Shown in pieces: positions 37,965 through 46,347 of a stretch of 64,000 bases of DNA (position 1 is its first letter; every line of letters begins with the position of its first letter). The position numbers and the translations under genes were made by a program. This DNA comes from Bacillus sp. N13C7 (GTDB taxonomy: Bacteria > Bacillota > Bacilli > Bacillales > Bacillaceae): contig NZ_JALAMO010000005.1 in NCBI RefSeq assembly GCF_026790065.1, positions 124,001-188,000 of the forward strand, in the 5' to 3' direction. The notes below the pieces were generated by a model. It ran no database searches, was not told the DNA's origin, and saw nothing but the letters and a program-made list of their open reading frames with translations.

Positions 37965-39518
37965 TCACTTCACCCGTTTTGTATTATCCGTATTCATCAT
38001 TTTAGGCCGGCGCTTCATGACTAAAAGAGGCAGTCTGATGACGAAATCCTTCCAATCTTTCAAGTGGTAAGGCACTGCCGGACTTGCGTATGGGACACCA
38101 AAACTCTTCAGCTTTACAACATGGCTGCTTAGAAGCAGATAATACATAATGACACCAAATAATCCAAACACTGCGGCGCAAAACATTGCGCCAAACCGAA
38201 GCATCCGAAGTGCAATGCCTGTACTGTAATGCGGGATGGCAAATGAAGAAATTGCTGTAAGCGCAACGACAATGACCATAATTGGACTGACAATCCCTGC
38301 CTGCACAGCTGCTTCCCCGATGATTAATCCGCCAACTATGCCTATCGCAGGTCCGATCGGCTTAGGCAGACGAAGACCCGCCTCTCGTAAAATTTCAATT
38401 GCAATTTCCATAAATAATGCTTCAATGATAGATGGGAACGGAACACCCATACGCGTCCCGGAAATTGATATCGCCAATTTGGTCGGAATTAACCCCGGAT
38501 GAAAAGAAATAAATGATATATATAAAGCCGGTGCAAATAACGTTATGATTGCCGCAATGAACCTTAGCAATCTGATAAGCGAGCTTGGGAACCATCGTTC
38601 ATAATAATCTTCAGGCGATTGAAGCACCATGCTGAAAGTGACAGGAACAAGCAAGGCAAACGGCGTGCCGTCAAGCAGAATGGCTACTCTGCCTTCCATT
38701 AATCCACTTATCACGCGATCAGGCCGTTCTGTATTCTGCACTTGCGGAAAGGGGCTCAGATAGTTATCCTCAATTAGCTGTTCAACGTAGCCTGATTCCG
38801 GCAAATGATCGATCTCAATCCCTCTGACTCTTTTTTTAACTTCCTCGACCACTTTTGTATCTGCAATGTCATTCATATAAGCAATGATAAGATCTTTTTT
38901 GAGTCGTGTACCTACTTCAAATTTTTGCATTGTTAATTGATCATTTTTTCCTTGCTGTCTTAAAAGAGCTGTATTCGTGCTCAGCTTCTCTGTAAAGCCT
39001 GTACGCGGCCCTCTGACAAGCGCTTCTGAAAGCGGCTCCTCGATGCTTCGATTTTGTTTTTTGGCGGTGCCCAGAAGAAAGGCCCGCGGCATTCCCTCGA
39101 TTAGAAGCGCAGTTGAACCCATGAAAACATTCATCACGATATCACTGATTTTCTCTGATTCTATAACATCACTGATTGATACGATTTGATTCTTTATATA
39201 TTGCGGAGTAAGAACGTCTTTGCCAAATTGAGAAACTTCATCGCTTACCTGATGAGGTCGATTCACGACCAACGCAGAAAGTCCTTTATTCATCAAATCC
39301 TGATCAGACAGTCCATCGACAAAGACCAAAACCGCTTTCAGATATAAAGAAGTGATCTGAAGTTCCCGAATGTGAATGTCTCCGTTATGTCCGATCTTTT
39401 TTTTCACCTGCTCGATGTCGTATCCGAAGTTACCGGTTAACACATCGTGATCATCTTTTGTATGCTCTGATTCTTGATGCTGCTTTTGTGGTTTATAATG
39501 ATTGCCCCGCCATCTCAT
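37965..39518 (-). CDS. yndD: germinant receptor subunit A (YndD)
   Basis: A 517-residue GerAA-family protein: a large hydrophilic N-terminal part (1-270) with [20 protein letters not shown] and [20 protein letters not shown], then membrane segments (about 280-480) with [20 protein letters not shown] and [20 protein letters not shown], both typical. Main subunit of the receptor oligomer that triggers germination. AAGGTG precedes the ATG. The receptor encoded by yndDEF has no established germinant in B. subtilis. Confidence 0.94.
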   Translation of the reverse strand: MRWRGNHYKPQKQHQESEHTKDDHDVLTGNFGYDIEQVKKKIGHNGDIHIRELQITSLYLKAVLVFVDGLSDQDLMNKGLSALVVNRPHQVSDEVSQFGKDVLTPQYIKNQIVSISDVIESEKISDIVMNVFMGSTALLIEGMPRAFLLGTAKKQNRSIEEPLSEALVRGPRTGFTEKLSTNTALLRQQGKNDQLTMQKFEVGTRLKKDLIIAYMNDIADTKVVEEVKKRVRGIEIDHLPESGYVEQLIEDNYLSPFPQVQNTERPDRVISGLMEGRVAILLDGTPFALLVPVTFSMVLQSPEDYYERWFPSSLIRLLRFIAAIITLFAPALYISFISFHPGLIPTKLAISISGTRMGVPFPSIIEALFMEIAIEILREAGLRLPKPIGPAIGIVGGLIIGEAAVQAGIVSPIMVIVVALTAISSFAIPHYSTGIALRMLRFGAMFCAAVFGLFGVIMYYLLLSSHVVKLKSFGVPYASPAVPYHLKDWKDFVIRLPLLVMKRRPKMMNTDNTKRVK

Positions 39519-39530
39519 GATTGCACCTTC

Positions 39531-39641
39531 TTATATATGAATCCAAGTAAACACTTTATAGATTGCATATGGAACGAGAAATACAACTAATGCCTGAAAC
39601 CACACTGTCCAATCAGTAAGTATTGATATCATATTATCCAT
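39531..39641 (-). CDS. small membrane subunit of the germinant receptor (D-subunit-like)
   Basis: A 36-residue gene on the minus strand, 12 bases upstream of yndD. The product, MDNMISILTDWTVWFQALVV then 16 residues ending FTWIHI, has one long hydrophobic stretch. Small one- or two-helix D-subunit genes have been described next to ger operons in Bacillus, and this fits by size, topology and location. AAGGGA precedes the ATG. Likely co-transcribed with yndDEF. Confidence 0.65.
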   Translation of the reverse strand: MDNMISILTDWTVWFQALVVFLVPYAIYKVFTWIHI

Positions 39642-39711
39642 CTGTCATTTCCCTTCTCTCTAATAGGATTATTTTTCCCGTACATCTATTTTTTATGTTC
39701 ATCATTTTCAC

Positions 39712-39752
39712 AATAAAAAAAGCATGATGAACATCTTCATCATGCTTTAGAA
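39712..39752. terminator. hairpin terminator near ynzB
   Basis: AAGCATGATGA and TCATCATGCTTT arms with an A run before and T run after; it lies between ynzB and the germination operon. Confidence 0.8.
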
Positions 39753-39862
39753 ATCAATATTAAGAAAGGTCAGAAGAAAGCCGCCAATCATACCGACGAC
39801 AACATCCAAGGACTAGTCCAAAGGACAAGTATAGATGCAAAATGAGCCTGTTTGCAATTAAA

Positions 39863-40051
39863 CTAAAACTCCAGTTTGAAGCTTTCTGTCTGATCTGAAA
39901 CGTCAACAGGTATCCCCATTATCGTTTTCGGTTTGGAAGCGTAAACAAATCGCATTTCCTCCTTTAATTGCTGAAACGTTTTTTCACTGACTACAATTCT
40001 AGCCGGTTTTCCTGGACTGTTATCAATGGCTGCTTTGATTTTTCCGAGCAT
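39863..40051 (-). CDS. ynzB: hypothetical protein (YnzB)
   Basis: A 62-residue soluble protein, beginning MLGKIKAAIDNSPGKPARIV and ending in SDQTESFKLEF. The ATG at 40051 follows GGGAGGATTTTTG. Gene position before yndB matches ynzB. The IVVSEKTFQQLKEEMRFVY stretch suggests a small alpha/beta fold. Function unknown. Confidence 0.75.
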   Translation of the reverse strand: MLGKIKAAIDNSPGKPARIVVSEKTFQQLKEEMRFVYASKPKTIMGIPVDVSDQTESFKLEF

Positions 40052-40075
40052 CAAAAATCCTCCCGTTTTTAGATT

Positions 40076-40336
40076 TTAAACCAGAGCTATAACCATAATA
40101 AAATTGATTACAGCTAAAACTCCTGAAAAACATGCTATACCTTTGCTCTTTCTCCAAAAAAAGAGAACATTTGCTAGTAAAACATAACCGATGAATGCAT
40201 CAAATCCGCCCAAAACAATTTGGCTGAACAGGATGCCCGGTTCAAAAAGAACCAGTGCCGCTGCACAAACACTCATGATTAAAAAGACGAAAATATACAC
40301 TTTCCATTCTCTCACTGTATGTTCTTTCTCACACAC
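40076..40336 (-). CDS. hypothetical membrane protein, three helices
   Basis: About 86 residues from a GTG at 40336, preceded by AAAGGGTG at seven bases; a longer frame from 40390 lacks a site. Three hydrophobic segments: VYIFVFLIMSVCAAALVLF, VLGGFDAFIGYVLLANVLFF and CFSGVLAVINFIMVIALV. No family recognised. Directly upstream of ynzB on the same strand (24 bases apart). It is not in the B. subtilis 168 order as I remember it. Confidence 0.6.
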   Translation of the reverse strand: MCEKEHTVREWKVYIFVFLIMSVCAAALVLFEPGILFSQIVLGGFDAFIGYVLLANVLFFWRKSKGIACFSGVLAVINFIMVIALV

Positions 40337-40485
40337 GCAGAAACACCCTTTCACAGATAAAACTGGATGACTGGTACAAATGATTATCAACAGACTGCAG
40401 CATAATAATACAAGCTATGGACATGATCTCATTATGTATTATATGATTTAACGGAAAAAATATCTTTTATTAAGAGGTAAACAAA

Positions 40486-40920
40486 ATGAATCAAAATCAC
40501 GAAAATACATTACCGGATATTACGAAACATATTACCCTGGAAGCGCCTATTCAGAAAGTTTGGGAGACAGTCTCCACTTCAGAAGGAATGTCCAAGTGGT
40601 TTATGCCTAATGACTTTCAGCTGAAGGAAGGACAAGAATTCCACTTACAATCACCGTTTGGACCCTCCCCTTGTAAAGTTTTACATTTTCATGCTCCGAC
40701 TGAGCTTTCTTTTACATGGGACACGGATGGATGGGTCGTTACATTTCATTTAGAGGACTTGGGGAACAAGACAGCGCTTACACTGATTCACAGCGGGTGG
40801 AAGAAGCCAAATGAAGTGATCGGCAAGGCAAACGAGAAAAGCTCCGTCATTCGAGACAAAATGGATGGAGGCTGGACAGGAATTGTTAACGAGCGGCTTC
40901 GGAAGGCTGTCGAAGAATAA
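40486..40920 (+). CDS. yndB: AHSA1/SRPBCC-family protein (YndB)
   Basis: A 144-residue START-like protein with a hydrophobic ligand cavity, of the Aha1 (AHSA1) branch. Pattern [20 protein letters not shown] at the start and [17 protein letters not shown] at the end is classic. AAGAGGTAAAC precedes the ATG. In B. subtilis YndB has been studied structurally and suggested to bind flavonoid-like lipids. Ends at a terminator shared with yndA. Confidence 0.9.
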   Translation: MNQNHENTLPDITKHITLEAPIQKVWETVSTSEGMSKWFMPNDFQLKEGQEFHLQSPFGPSPCKVLHFHAPTELSFTWDTDGWVVTFHLEDLGNKTALTLIHSGWKKPNEVIGKANEKSSVIRDKMDGGWTGIVNERLRKAVEE

Positions 40921-40950
40921 AAAAGAGAGAGGTGTCTCTCTCTTTAATCA
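40916..40950. terminator. bidirectional terminator between yndB and yndA
   Basis: AAAGAGAGA and TCTCTCTTT arms around a small loop, between converging genes. Confidence 0.8.
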
Positions 40951-41345
40951 TAAAACGTAACGGTTTTTGATTTGCCAGAGTAATCAGTAACAAAGAACTC
41001 CGCCCTATTATTGCTTCCATCTACAAATTTTCCGATACTGCTAAAGGTATGACATTCTCCGGGTGAAAAATAGTTTGACCCTACATAATCATCAGGATTA
41101 TCACCGGCATCATCTTCATATAGGTGCAGCGAGACCGAAAAAGGAGTGCTTCCAGAAAGGCAGACTCTAAAATCTCCCCCGCTCGAGTATACCGTCGGAC
41201 TTGAATAAGTATATGTGTAAGTCCCCAGCTTATCCCACTCCCCAGCTCCAGCAGTCCCCGCTTTTTCAGCTTGTGCCGTTAATGGAAAAACCGCAGCGAA
41301 TCCTAAAACAGACAGGAATCCAATTACCTTAGTGAATCTCATCAT
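40944..41345 (-). CDS. yndA: secreted hypothetical protein (YndA)
   Basis: A 133-residue exported protein. The signal peptide (about 1-26) ends LTAQA-E. The mature part is rich in Tyr, Ser and Gly with two cysteines that could pair (FRVCLSGSTPFSVSLHLYED and PGECHTFSSIG). It resembles small beta-sandwich proteins but no family is certain. GGGGAG precedes two adjacent ATG codons. Name from synteny with yndB. Confidence 0.75.
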   Translation of the reverse strand: MMRFTKVIGFLSVLGFAAVFPLTAQAEKAGTAGAGEWDKLGTYTYTYSSPTVYSSGGDFRVCLSGSTPFSVSLHLYEDDAGDNPDDYVGSNYFSPGECHTFSSIGKFVDGSNNRAEFFVTDYSGKSKTVTFYD

Positions 41346-41366
41346 CCAGATCTCCCCTCTACTCGA

Positions 41367-41490
41367 TCATAGCCAATTCACAGTACTATACGTCATTTCT
41401 TTGAGTCTGACATGCCACCCGGTATGAAGCCAAGGATGGCCCTCTATGTCCCTTCCGTCCAGGTCACCTCCCCGCTTCTTTTGTAGATGG
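41367..41490 (-). pseudogene. possible decayed small gene
   Basis: On the minus strand one frame gives MSNAIYKRSGEVTWTEGT then stop, and the next frame, overlapping it, gives DIEGHPWLHTGWHVRLKEMT followed by YSTVNWL and a stop. Joined by one frameshift they would make a small Trp-rich protein. No ribosome binding site was seen and no family is recognised; this could be chance. Confidence 0.25.
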
Positions 41491-41643
41491 CATTGGACAT
41501 TATATTCCGCCGCAGATATTTTAAGAATTATTCATCTTCCCCGCTCTCGGTTTTTAAAATGTCCAAAATAACATATTTCCATTTGAACCGCCATCTTTTA
41601 TAATTTGTGTAGAAGGTTGAACTTCAATCAGGAGGAAAAGAAT

Positions 41644-41832
41644 ATGGAATTAAGCTTCACAAAAATACTCGTTATTTTATTTGTAGGCTTTTTAGTATTT
41701 GGACCTGATAAGCTGCCGGCACTTGGCCGCGCTGCTGGAAAAGCCTTATCAGAATTTAAACAAGCAACCAGCGGACTCACTCAGGATGTAAGAAAAAGTG
41801 AATCAGAAAACAAAGAAGACAAACAAATATAA
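41644..41832 (+). CDS. tatAC: twin-arginine translocase subunit TatAC
   Basis: A 62-residue Tat component with one N-terminal membrane helix (FTKILVILFVGFLVFGPDKL), the Phe-Gly hinge and the amphipathic helix KLPALGRAAGKALSEFKQAT, then a charged tail. It is the third TatA of B. subtilis; there is no tatC gene beside it. The ATG at 41644 follows AGGAGG; a longer frame from 41605 is not needed. Confidence 0.93.
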   Translation: MELSFTKILVILFVGFLVFGPDKLPALGRAAGKALSEFKQATSGLTQDVRKSESENKEDKQI

Positions 41833-41837
41833 GATAA

Positions 41838-41878
41838 ATGATTTGGCCGATGATGATCGGCTTTTTATTTTGATTTAT
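41838..41878 (+). terminator. tatAC terminator
   Basis: TTGGCCGATGATGATCGGCTTTTTA: a GCCGAT and ATCGGC stem with a T run. Confidence 0.75.
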
Positions 41879-42006
41879 TTTTATATCATCGTCTCTTTTT
41901 TCTATGATTTGGACAGCCCTTTTTTTCCTCCTATGATTTAATTGCTCAAGCGATACAATCTATTCGCCATATAATAAAGCGTATTAACAATAAAGGAGGA
42001 GTATAT

Positions 42007-42231
42007 ATGGGTTACTACAAAAAATATAAAGAAGAGTATTATACGGTCAAAAAAACGTATTATAAGAAGTATTATGAATATGATAAAAAATACTATGACC
42101 ACCATGATAAAAAAGATTACGACTGTGATTATGGCAAAAAATATTATGACCATGATAAAAAATATTATGATCACGACAAAAAAGACTATGATTATGTTGT
42201 AGAGTATAAGAAGCATAAAAACCATTACTAA
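42007..42231 (+). CDS. cotC: spore coat protein CotC
   Basis: A 74-residue Tyr/Lys/Asp-rich outer coat protein. It starts MGYYKKYKEEYYTVKKTYYK and is built of repeats of the type KKYYDHD. It has almost no hydrophobic residues apart from Tyr, and cross-links through tyrosines in the coat. AAGGAGG precedes the ATG. It is longer than the 66-residue CotC I know from strain 168, probably from repeat expansion. Paralogue of cotU at 45466. Confidence 0.88.
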   Translation: MGYYKKYKEEYYTVKKTYYKKYYEYDKKYYDHHDKKDYDCDYGKKYYDHDKKYYDHDKKDYDYVVEYKKHKNHY

Positions 42232-42261
42232 ACTCCATTAACATCTCCTCGTTTTCACTTT

Positions 42262-42296
42262 TTTCCCCGGCTAAATGCCGGGTTTTTTTTGTTTGG
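42262..42296 (+). terminator. cotC terminator
   Basis: CCCGGC and GCCGGG arms around a small loop followed by eight T. Confidence 0.85.
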
Positions 42297-42481
42297 CCAC
42301 CGGTTGTATCCATCGCTTCCTATCTTTTTTCACCTTAATGACTGAATCTAAATTAACAATGAATATTTAGTACATAGTTTAATTAGTTTATTTAACTATA
42401 TTTGATCCCTCTTCCAGGCATTGCAGCTGGAATGAAACTTTTGTAAACTCTTTGATGGTGATACATAAAAGGAGAGATTCT

Positions 42482-42838
42482 TTGTCTAATAACTTAGTAT
42501 TTTATCTTATTTTACTTTGTCTTTTTATATCAATTGTCATGAAAAGCTTTGACATGATAAGCACCATTGCCAATGTGAGCTGCTTTGTTTTCGTTTTGCT
42601 ATACGTTAGAGATGAAATGAAAACATATACCCGTAAAGCGTTTGCGATCCTAAGTATTTGTTTGCTTTTTCTAGTCGGTGCCTGTACTTTTATTATTTTA
42701 AAAGGACGACCTTTCATTAATGATCACCCCTTCTTTGCCGGCTGGGAAACGATAGCGGTCATTCTTTTGATTCTCGTTTCTATAAGCATTTGTGTTTTTA
42801 TTTTGAGGAAGATGTCAAATTATCTCAAACGGGTGTAA
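42482..42838 (+). CDS. hypothetical membrane protein, four helices
   Basis: About 118 residues starting at TTG, which follows AAAGGAG; the frame can also be read from further upstream without a site. Four hydrophobic segments (VFYLILLCLFISIVMKSF, ANVSCFVFVLLYVRD, AILSICLLFLVGACTFIIL and IAVILLILVSISICVFIL). No family recognised. It lies between cotC and yncM, where I recall no gene in strain 168, so it may be an accessory gene. Confidence 0.65.
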   Translation: MSNNLVFYLILLCLFISIVMKSFDMISTIANVSCFVFVLLYVRDEMKTYTRKAFAILSICLLFLVGACTFIILKGRPFINDHPFFAGWETIAVILLILVSISICVFILRKMSNYLKRV

Positions 42839-42972
42839 GCAGGTTAGAATGCTAAAAAAGTTTACAATTGAAGGAGCAGTTTCTCTTAGTTAAATATTTG
42901 TCGTTTTATATACATAAAATGAGTTCCAAAATAAGGTATAATGAATAACGAAACCACTAAAAAGGGGGAATT

Positions 42973-43695
42973 GTGTTGAAAAAAGTAATTATTGCAGGTG
43001 CAGTAGGAACTGCAGTTCTTTTCGGAACACTTTCATCGGGTATTCCCGGCTTGCCAGCAGCAGACACTCAAGTCGCAAAAGCAGCCTCCCAGCTGCCTAA
43101 GGGCATCGGGGGCCGCGCCTACCTGAACAGCGCTGGCTCAGTTTTTACAGCAAAAATCAAACTTCCTGATACTGTGAAAAATGACGACTCAGTCTCTACT
43201 CCTTATATTTATTCAGGATTTAGCGCAAAAAACGGAACTGAGGCGGATATCGGCCTTCAGTACAGCAAACAGTACAACGTCTGGAAACCCCTCATGAAGG
43301 TCGGATCCAAAAATGATGAAACGTACATCGAAGGAAAAGACAAATTCACATACAATAAAGGCTTCCGTCCAGGAAGTACAGTCCAAATGACAATCTATAA
43401 AAATTTGAACGGCAATACACGCATGACCCTTTGGGGAACAAACAATGACGGTTATACCGGACGGATTATCATGGAAATTCAGGGAACCAGCATAGGAACG
43501 ATCTCGAAATGGAAAACACTTGCTACCGCAGCTGTTTCGTACGAAAGTCAGCGTAATGCCATCAAAGCAACTTTTTCAACGGCCTTTAACAATATTACAA
43601 TCGACAATAAAGCCGTCACACCTGTGGTAGATACACAAGATTTCGCAAAGGTTGCTGTTTCAGGAAACAACGTGACGATTTCTGTTAATAAATAA
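42973..43695 (+). CDS. yncM: secreted protein YncM
   Basis: A 240-residue exported protein. The signal peptide is long (to about residue 37, ending QVAKAA). The mature part is beta-rich with repeated elements, such as [19 protein letters not shown] and [24 protein letters not shown] start (42973) or the next TTG both follow AAAGGGGG. YncM is known as an efficiently secreted protein of B. subtilis; its function is not known. Confidence 0.9.
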   Translation: MLKKVIIAGAVGTAVLFGTLSSGIPGLPAADTQVAKAASQLPKGIGGRAYLNSAGSVFTAKIKLPDTVKNDDSVSTPYIYSGFSAKNGTEADIGLQYSKQYNVWKPLMKVGSKNDETYIEGKDKFTYNKGFRPGSTVQMTIYKNLNGNTRMTLWGTNNDGYTGRIIMEIQGTSIGTISKWKTLATAAVSYESQRNAIKATFSTAFNNITIDNKAVTPVVDTQDFAKVAVSGNNVTISVNK

Positions 43696-43703
43696 ACAAA
43701 GCA

Positions 43704-43742
43704 GCAAAAAGCCGCCGGCGTCGCTGGCGGTTTTCTTAGGAC
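43704..43742 (+). terminator. yncM terminator
   Basis: AAAGCCGCC and GGCGGTTTTC arms around a GC-rich loop. Confidence 0.8.
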
Positions 43743-43855
43743 AAATACACAAAAAGAATCGCTTGCTGTTCATAGCTTGGATGATATTAAAAATAATGAT
43801 AAACTTCTTCGATACATCATCTGCTGCTCATACCGTCACCCTTCCAATAAATAAT

Positions 43856-43888
43856 AAAGAGGCAGCATTAAATTGCTACCTCAAATGA
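43856..43888 (-). terminator. thyA terminator
   Basis: GAGGTAGCA and TGCTGCCTC arms overlapping the last codons of thyA, followed by TTTATTATTT on the minus strand. Confidence 0.75.
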
Positions 43889-44707
43889 AAGCTTGTCCCC
43901 ATGTTTATAGTTGATTAACTTGAAATCATCAATGGTAAAGTCATAAAAATCTTTGACTTCGGGATTGATCCATATTTCAGGTGCTTCAAACTGTTCTCTT
44001 TCCATTTGGATTTTCAAATTGTCGATATGACGTGTGTACACATGGCAATCCCCAATGTTAAAGATATATTCACCAAGTTCATAGCCAGTGACTTGAGCAA
44101 TCATGCGCTGCAACACATTATACTGGAATACATTGAATGGATTTCCCAACGCCATGTCATTGCTCCGCGCTCTTACCTCCAGATGGAGTTTCCCTTGTTT
44201 AACGTACCATTGGGTCTCGTATACACATGGTGTTAAGGCCATTGAGTCTAATTCATCAGGATTCCAAAGCATTGTAATGTGTCTCCGTGAAGATGGGTTG
44301 TTCTTCAATTGATGCAGAAGATAATCAACCTGATCTACCTTTTCTCCATTTAGATTTCTGTTTTTCTTGCCCAGCTGGAATCCATATGCATGTCCAATGG
44401 TGCCATCTTCTTGTTTCCATTGATCCCAGATATGTACACCCATATTGTTTAAATCATTAACATTGTTCGATTTCAGCTGCCAAATCCAGAGCAGCTCTTT
44501 AATCGCTGTTTTCCAGGCAACTTTTTTTGTCGTTAAAATCGGAACTTCTGAGTTGTCGAATCTCATTTGCTTGCTGATGATGCTTAGTGTGTGAGCCGGT
44601 GTTCCATCTGAGTCCCACTTGGTTCTCACATCAAATTCTTCGTCTGAGATTCCATTATTCATGATATCCTTTATAATTGAGTTGTATTGTTTATCAAATT
44701 GAGTCAT
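43868..44707 (-). CDS. thyA: thymidylate synthase ThyA (phage-type)
   Basis: A 279-residue enzyme that makes dTMP from dUMP and methylene-tetrahydrofolate. The catalytic cysteine is in MALTPCVYETQWYVK; the dUMP-binding RRHITMLWNPDELD and the folate-region NPFNVFQYNVLQRMIAQVTG and NIGDCHVYTRHIDNLKIQME are present. B. subtilis has two thymidylate synthases; ThyA is close to that of phage phi3T and lies in a phage-derived neighbourhood with dUTPase. GAAAGAAGG precedes the ATG. Confidence 0.94.
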   Translation of the reverse strand: MTQFDKQYNSIIKDIMNNGISDEEFDVRTKWDSDGTPAHTLSIISKQMRFDNSEVPILTTKKVAWKTAIKELLWIWQLKSNNVNDLNNMGVHIWDQWKQEDGTIGHAYGFQLGKKNRNLNGEKVDQVDYLLHQLKNNPSSRRHITMLWNPDELDSMALTPCVYETQWYVKQGKLHLEVRARSNDMALGNPFNVFQYNVLQRMIAQVTGYELGEYIFNIGDCHVYTRHIDNLKIQMEREQFEAPEIWINPEVKDFYDFTIDDFKLINYKHGDKLSFEVAI

Positions 44708-44815
44708 GACTGTTCATATCCTTCTTTCATTTTCAGTTGCTTGCCATTCAAGACAAGAACAATAATAACGCATCACGTGCAGATAAAAAAGAGATGCTTA
44801 TTCCAATCACTGTAT

Positions 44816-44844
44816 GTGTAAAGAGGAGTTAGCCCCCTCTTTAC
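44816..44844 (-). terminator. terminator of the small Cys-rich gene
   Basis: AAAGAGG and CCTCTTT arms, directly after the stop of the 58-residue gene at 44841-45017. Confidence 0.55.
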
Positions 44845-45017
44845 ATCTGTATTTCCCCATAACATAACCTGTCACACAGCTCATAGTTACCGCCGGTTTG
44901 ATACATACACCGTTGATAACATCGTTGAGGATCATATGACATGATTTGATATTGAGGCACATAAAAAGTCAAATCGGAAGGTGTTTGTGTGTACCAAATT
45001 GGATATTGTCTAAACAC
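44841..45017 (-). CDS. small cysteine- and tyrosine-rich protein, 58 residues
   Basis: Minus-strand gene starting at GTG 45017, seven bases after GGAGG. The product has Tyr-rich N-terminal MFRQYPIWYTQTPSDLTFYV and four cysteines in two pairs: RCYQRCMYQ and ELCDRLCYG. Size, composition and place between cotU and thyA suggest a spore coat or crust protein, or a small secreted-in-mother-cell product; that is inference. A hairpin follows its stop. I do not recognise a family. Confidence 0.65.
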   Translation of the reverse strand: MFRQYPIWYTQTPSDLTFYVPQYQIMSYDPQRCYQRCMYQTGGNYELCDRLCYGEIQM

Positions 45018-45465
45018 GTTAAATCCTCCAATTGCTCCCTATGGTTTAATGCATTGTATTTCTCTCAATATGAATTGTCATTTGTCCAAGTAAAATTAGG
45101 CCTTTTTAATACATATCCTCTTTCATTTCATCAATAACACTTTTTATTGATCATTCCTTCGTTTTGCTGATGTTGAGGTCATATCTTTCAATCCTTCAAG
45201 GCAGCATCAGAAATTACATGATCAAGCTCATGAATCTTAACCAAGAAGTTCAAATCCCTCTATCATTTAAGAAGTCCCTCTTAACGTATCCTGATTTTTT
45301 TGAATCCTTTCTCTTACCTTTCTCTTACTCTTATTTTAATTAGTGTACCATCCTGGTTTTTCAGATTTAAACAGCCTCTTTTTACTATTATTATTTCATT
45401 AGACCATACCATATCATTTAAACTTCATATATTAATTTCGATTAAAACTAAAAGGAGGACTTTAA
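45018..45465. other. intergenic region between the Cys-rich gene and cotU
   Basis: AT-rich DNA with promoter regions for both. A short minus-strand frame reading FLVKIHELDHVISDAALKD near 45180-45250 could be the tail of a lost gene. Otherwise nothing seen. Confidence 0.4.
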
Positions 45466-45771
45466 TTGGGTTATTATAAAAAGTATAAAGAAGAGTATTA
45501 CACTTGGAAGAAAACGTATTACAAAAAGTATTATGATCATGATAAAAAATATCATGACTGCGACAAAAAGTATCATGACCATGATAAAAAGCATTATGAT
45601 TGCGACAAAAAGTATTATGATCATGATAAAAAACATTATGATTACGACAAAAAGCATTATAATCATGATAAAAAGTATTACGATGACCACGATTATCATT
45701 ATGAAAAAAAATATCATGATGATGATGATCACTATTATGATTTTGTCGAATCCTATAAAAAACATCACTAA
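45466..45771 (+). CDS. cotU: spore coat protein CotU
   Basis: A 101-residue coat protein that is a longer paralogue of CotC. The first 13 residues equal those of CotC, then come imperfect KKYYDHDKK repeats and a DYHYEKKYHDDDDHYYDFVE end. Start is TTG, seven to eight bases after AAAGGAGG. In B. subtilis CotU interacts with CotC and is added to the coat late. Longer than the 86-residue form I recall from strain 168. Confidence 0.9.
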   Translation: MGYYKKYKEEYYTWKKTYYKKYYDHDKKYHDCDKKYHDHDKKHYDCDKKYYDHDKKHYDYDKKHYNHDKKYYDDHDYHYEKKYHDDDDHYYDFVESYKKHH

Positions 45772-45791
45772 ATCTCATAACCATCTATTAC

Positions 45792-45824
45792 GTTCCCCGG
45801 TGAGACCTGCCGGGGCTTTTTTAT
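45792..45824 (+). terminator. cotU terminator
   Basis: CCCCGG and CCGGGG arms around a small loop, then T residues. Confidence 0.85.
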
Positions 45825-45837
45825 ATGAAGACATGAC

Positions 45838-45876
45838 ATTAACCTTGGCTTCATGAAGACAGCCAAGGTTTTTAAT
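45838..45876 (-). terminator. yncF terminator
   Basis: AACCTTGGCT and AGCCAAGGTT arms between cotU and the dUTPase gene; usable from both sides. Confidence 0.8.
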
Positions 45877-45882
45877 TATTAT

Positions 45883-46317
45883 TTACTTCGTTCCCGTAGA
45901 ACCGTGCCCGCCTCTATCTTCATTTCCTAATCGCTCAACTTCAATTAATTCAACGGCCGGCATTTTCTTCATAATTCTGAACTGGCAGATCCGATCCCCC
46001 TTTTTAATCTCTGTATTACGCAATGCATAAGCAGGAAAGAACCAAAAATCATTGTCTCCCTTGTATGACTCATCAATAACACCCATTGAGTTTGTTTGAA
46101 TAACGCCAAAATTCTTATACGTACTTGAACGGGGAACAACATGTGCTTCATAGCCCTCAGGCAGCTCCATTGCTACACCTAATGGAACAAGTTTAAATTC
46201 ATCTTTTTTGATTGTTACATTTTCAGCAGCTCGAAGATCAATCCAATCTCCTTGTTCAATTTTGCTGATTCTTGTTTGTGTTTCATCCAGATATTTGATT
46301 TTAATTTGCATTGTCAT
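45883..46317 (-). CDS. yncF: dUTP diphosphatase (YncF)
   Basis: A 144-residue trimeric dUTPase that hydrolyses dUTP to dUMP and keeps uracil out of DNA. Motifs 1 to 5 can be followed: [65 protein letters not shown] and the C-terminal [10 protein letters not shown] arm. AAAGGGAG precedes the ATG. It resembles phage SPbeta-type enzymes and supplies dUMP to the nearby thyA. Preceded by a broken phage-like gene. Confidence 0.93.
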   Translation of the reverse strand: MTMQIKIKYLDETQTRISKIEQGDWIDLRAAENVTIKKDEFKLVPLGVAMELPEGYEAHVVPRSSTYKNFGVIQTNSMGVIDESYKGDNDFWFFPAYALRNTEIKKGDRICQFRIMKKMPAVELIEVERLGNEDRGGHGSTGTK

Positions 46318-46347
46318 ATGTATTACTCCCTTTAATATTATTAATTG

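Noticed and set aside
42061-42200. CRISPR-like short repeats in cotC and cotU
   Set aside because: The repeats are codon repeats of KKYYDHD inside coat genes, with no spacers and no cas genes.
42047-42313. His/Asn-rich frames opposite cotC (and 45425-45784 opposite cotU)
   Set aside because: Antisense shadows of the Tyr/Lys/Asp repeats; no ribosome binding sites.
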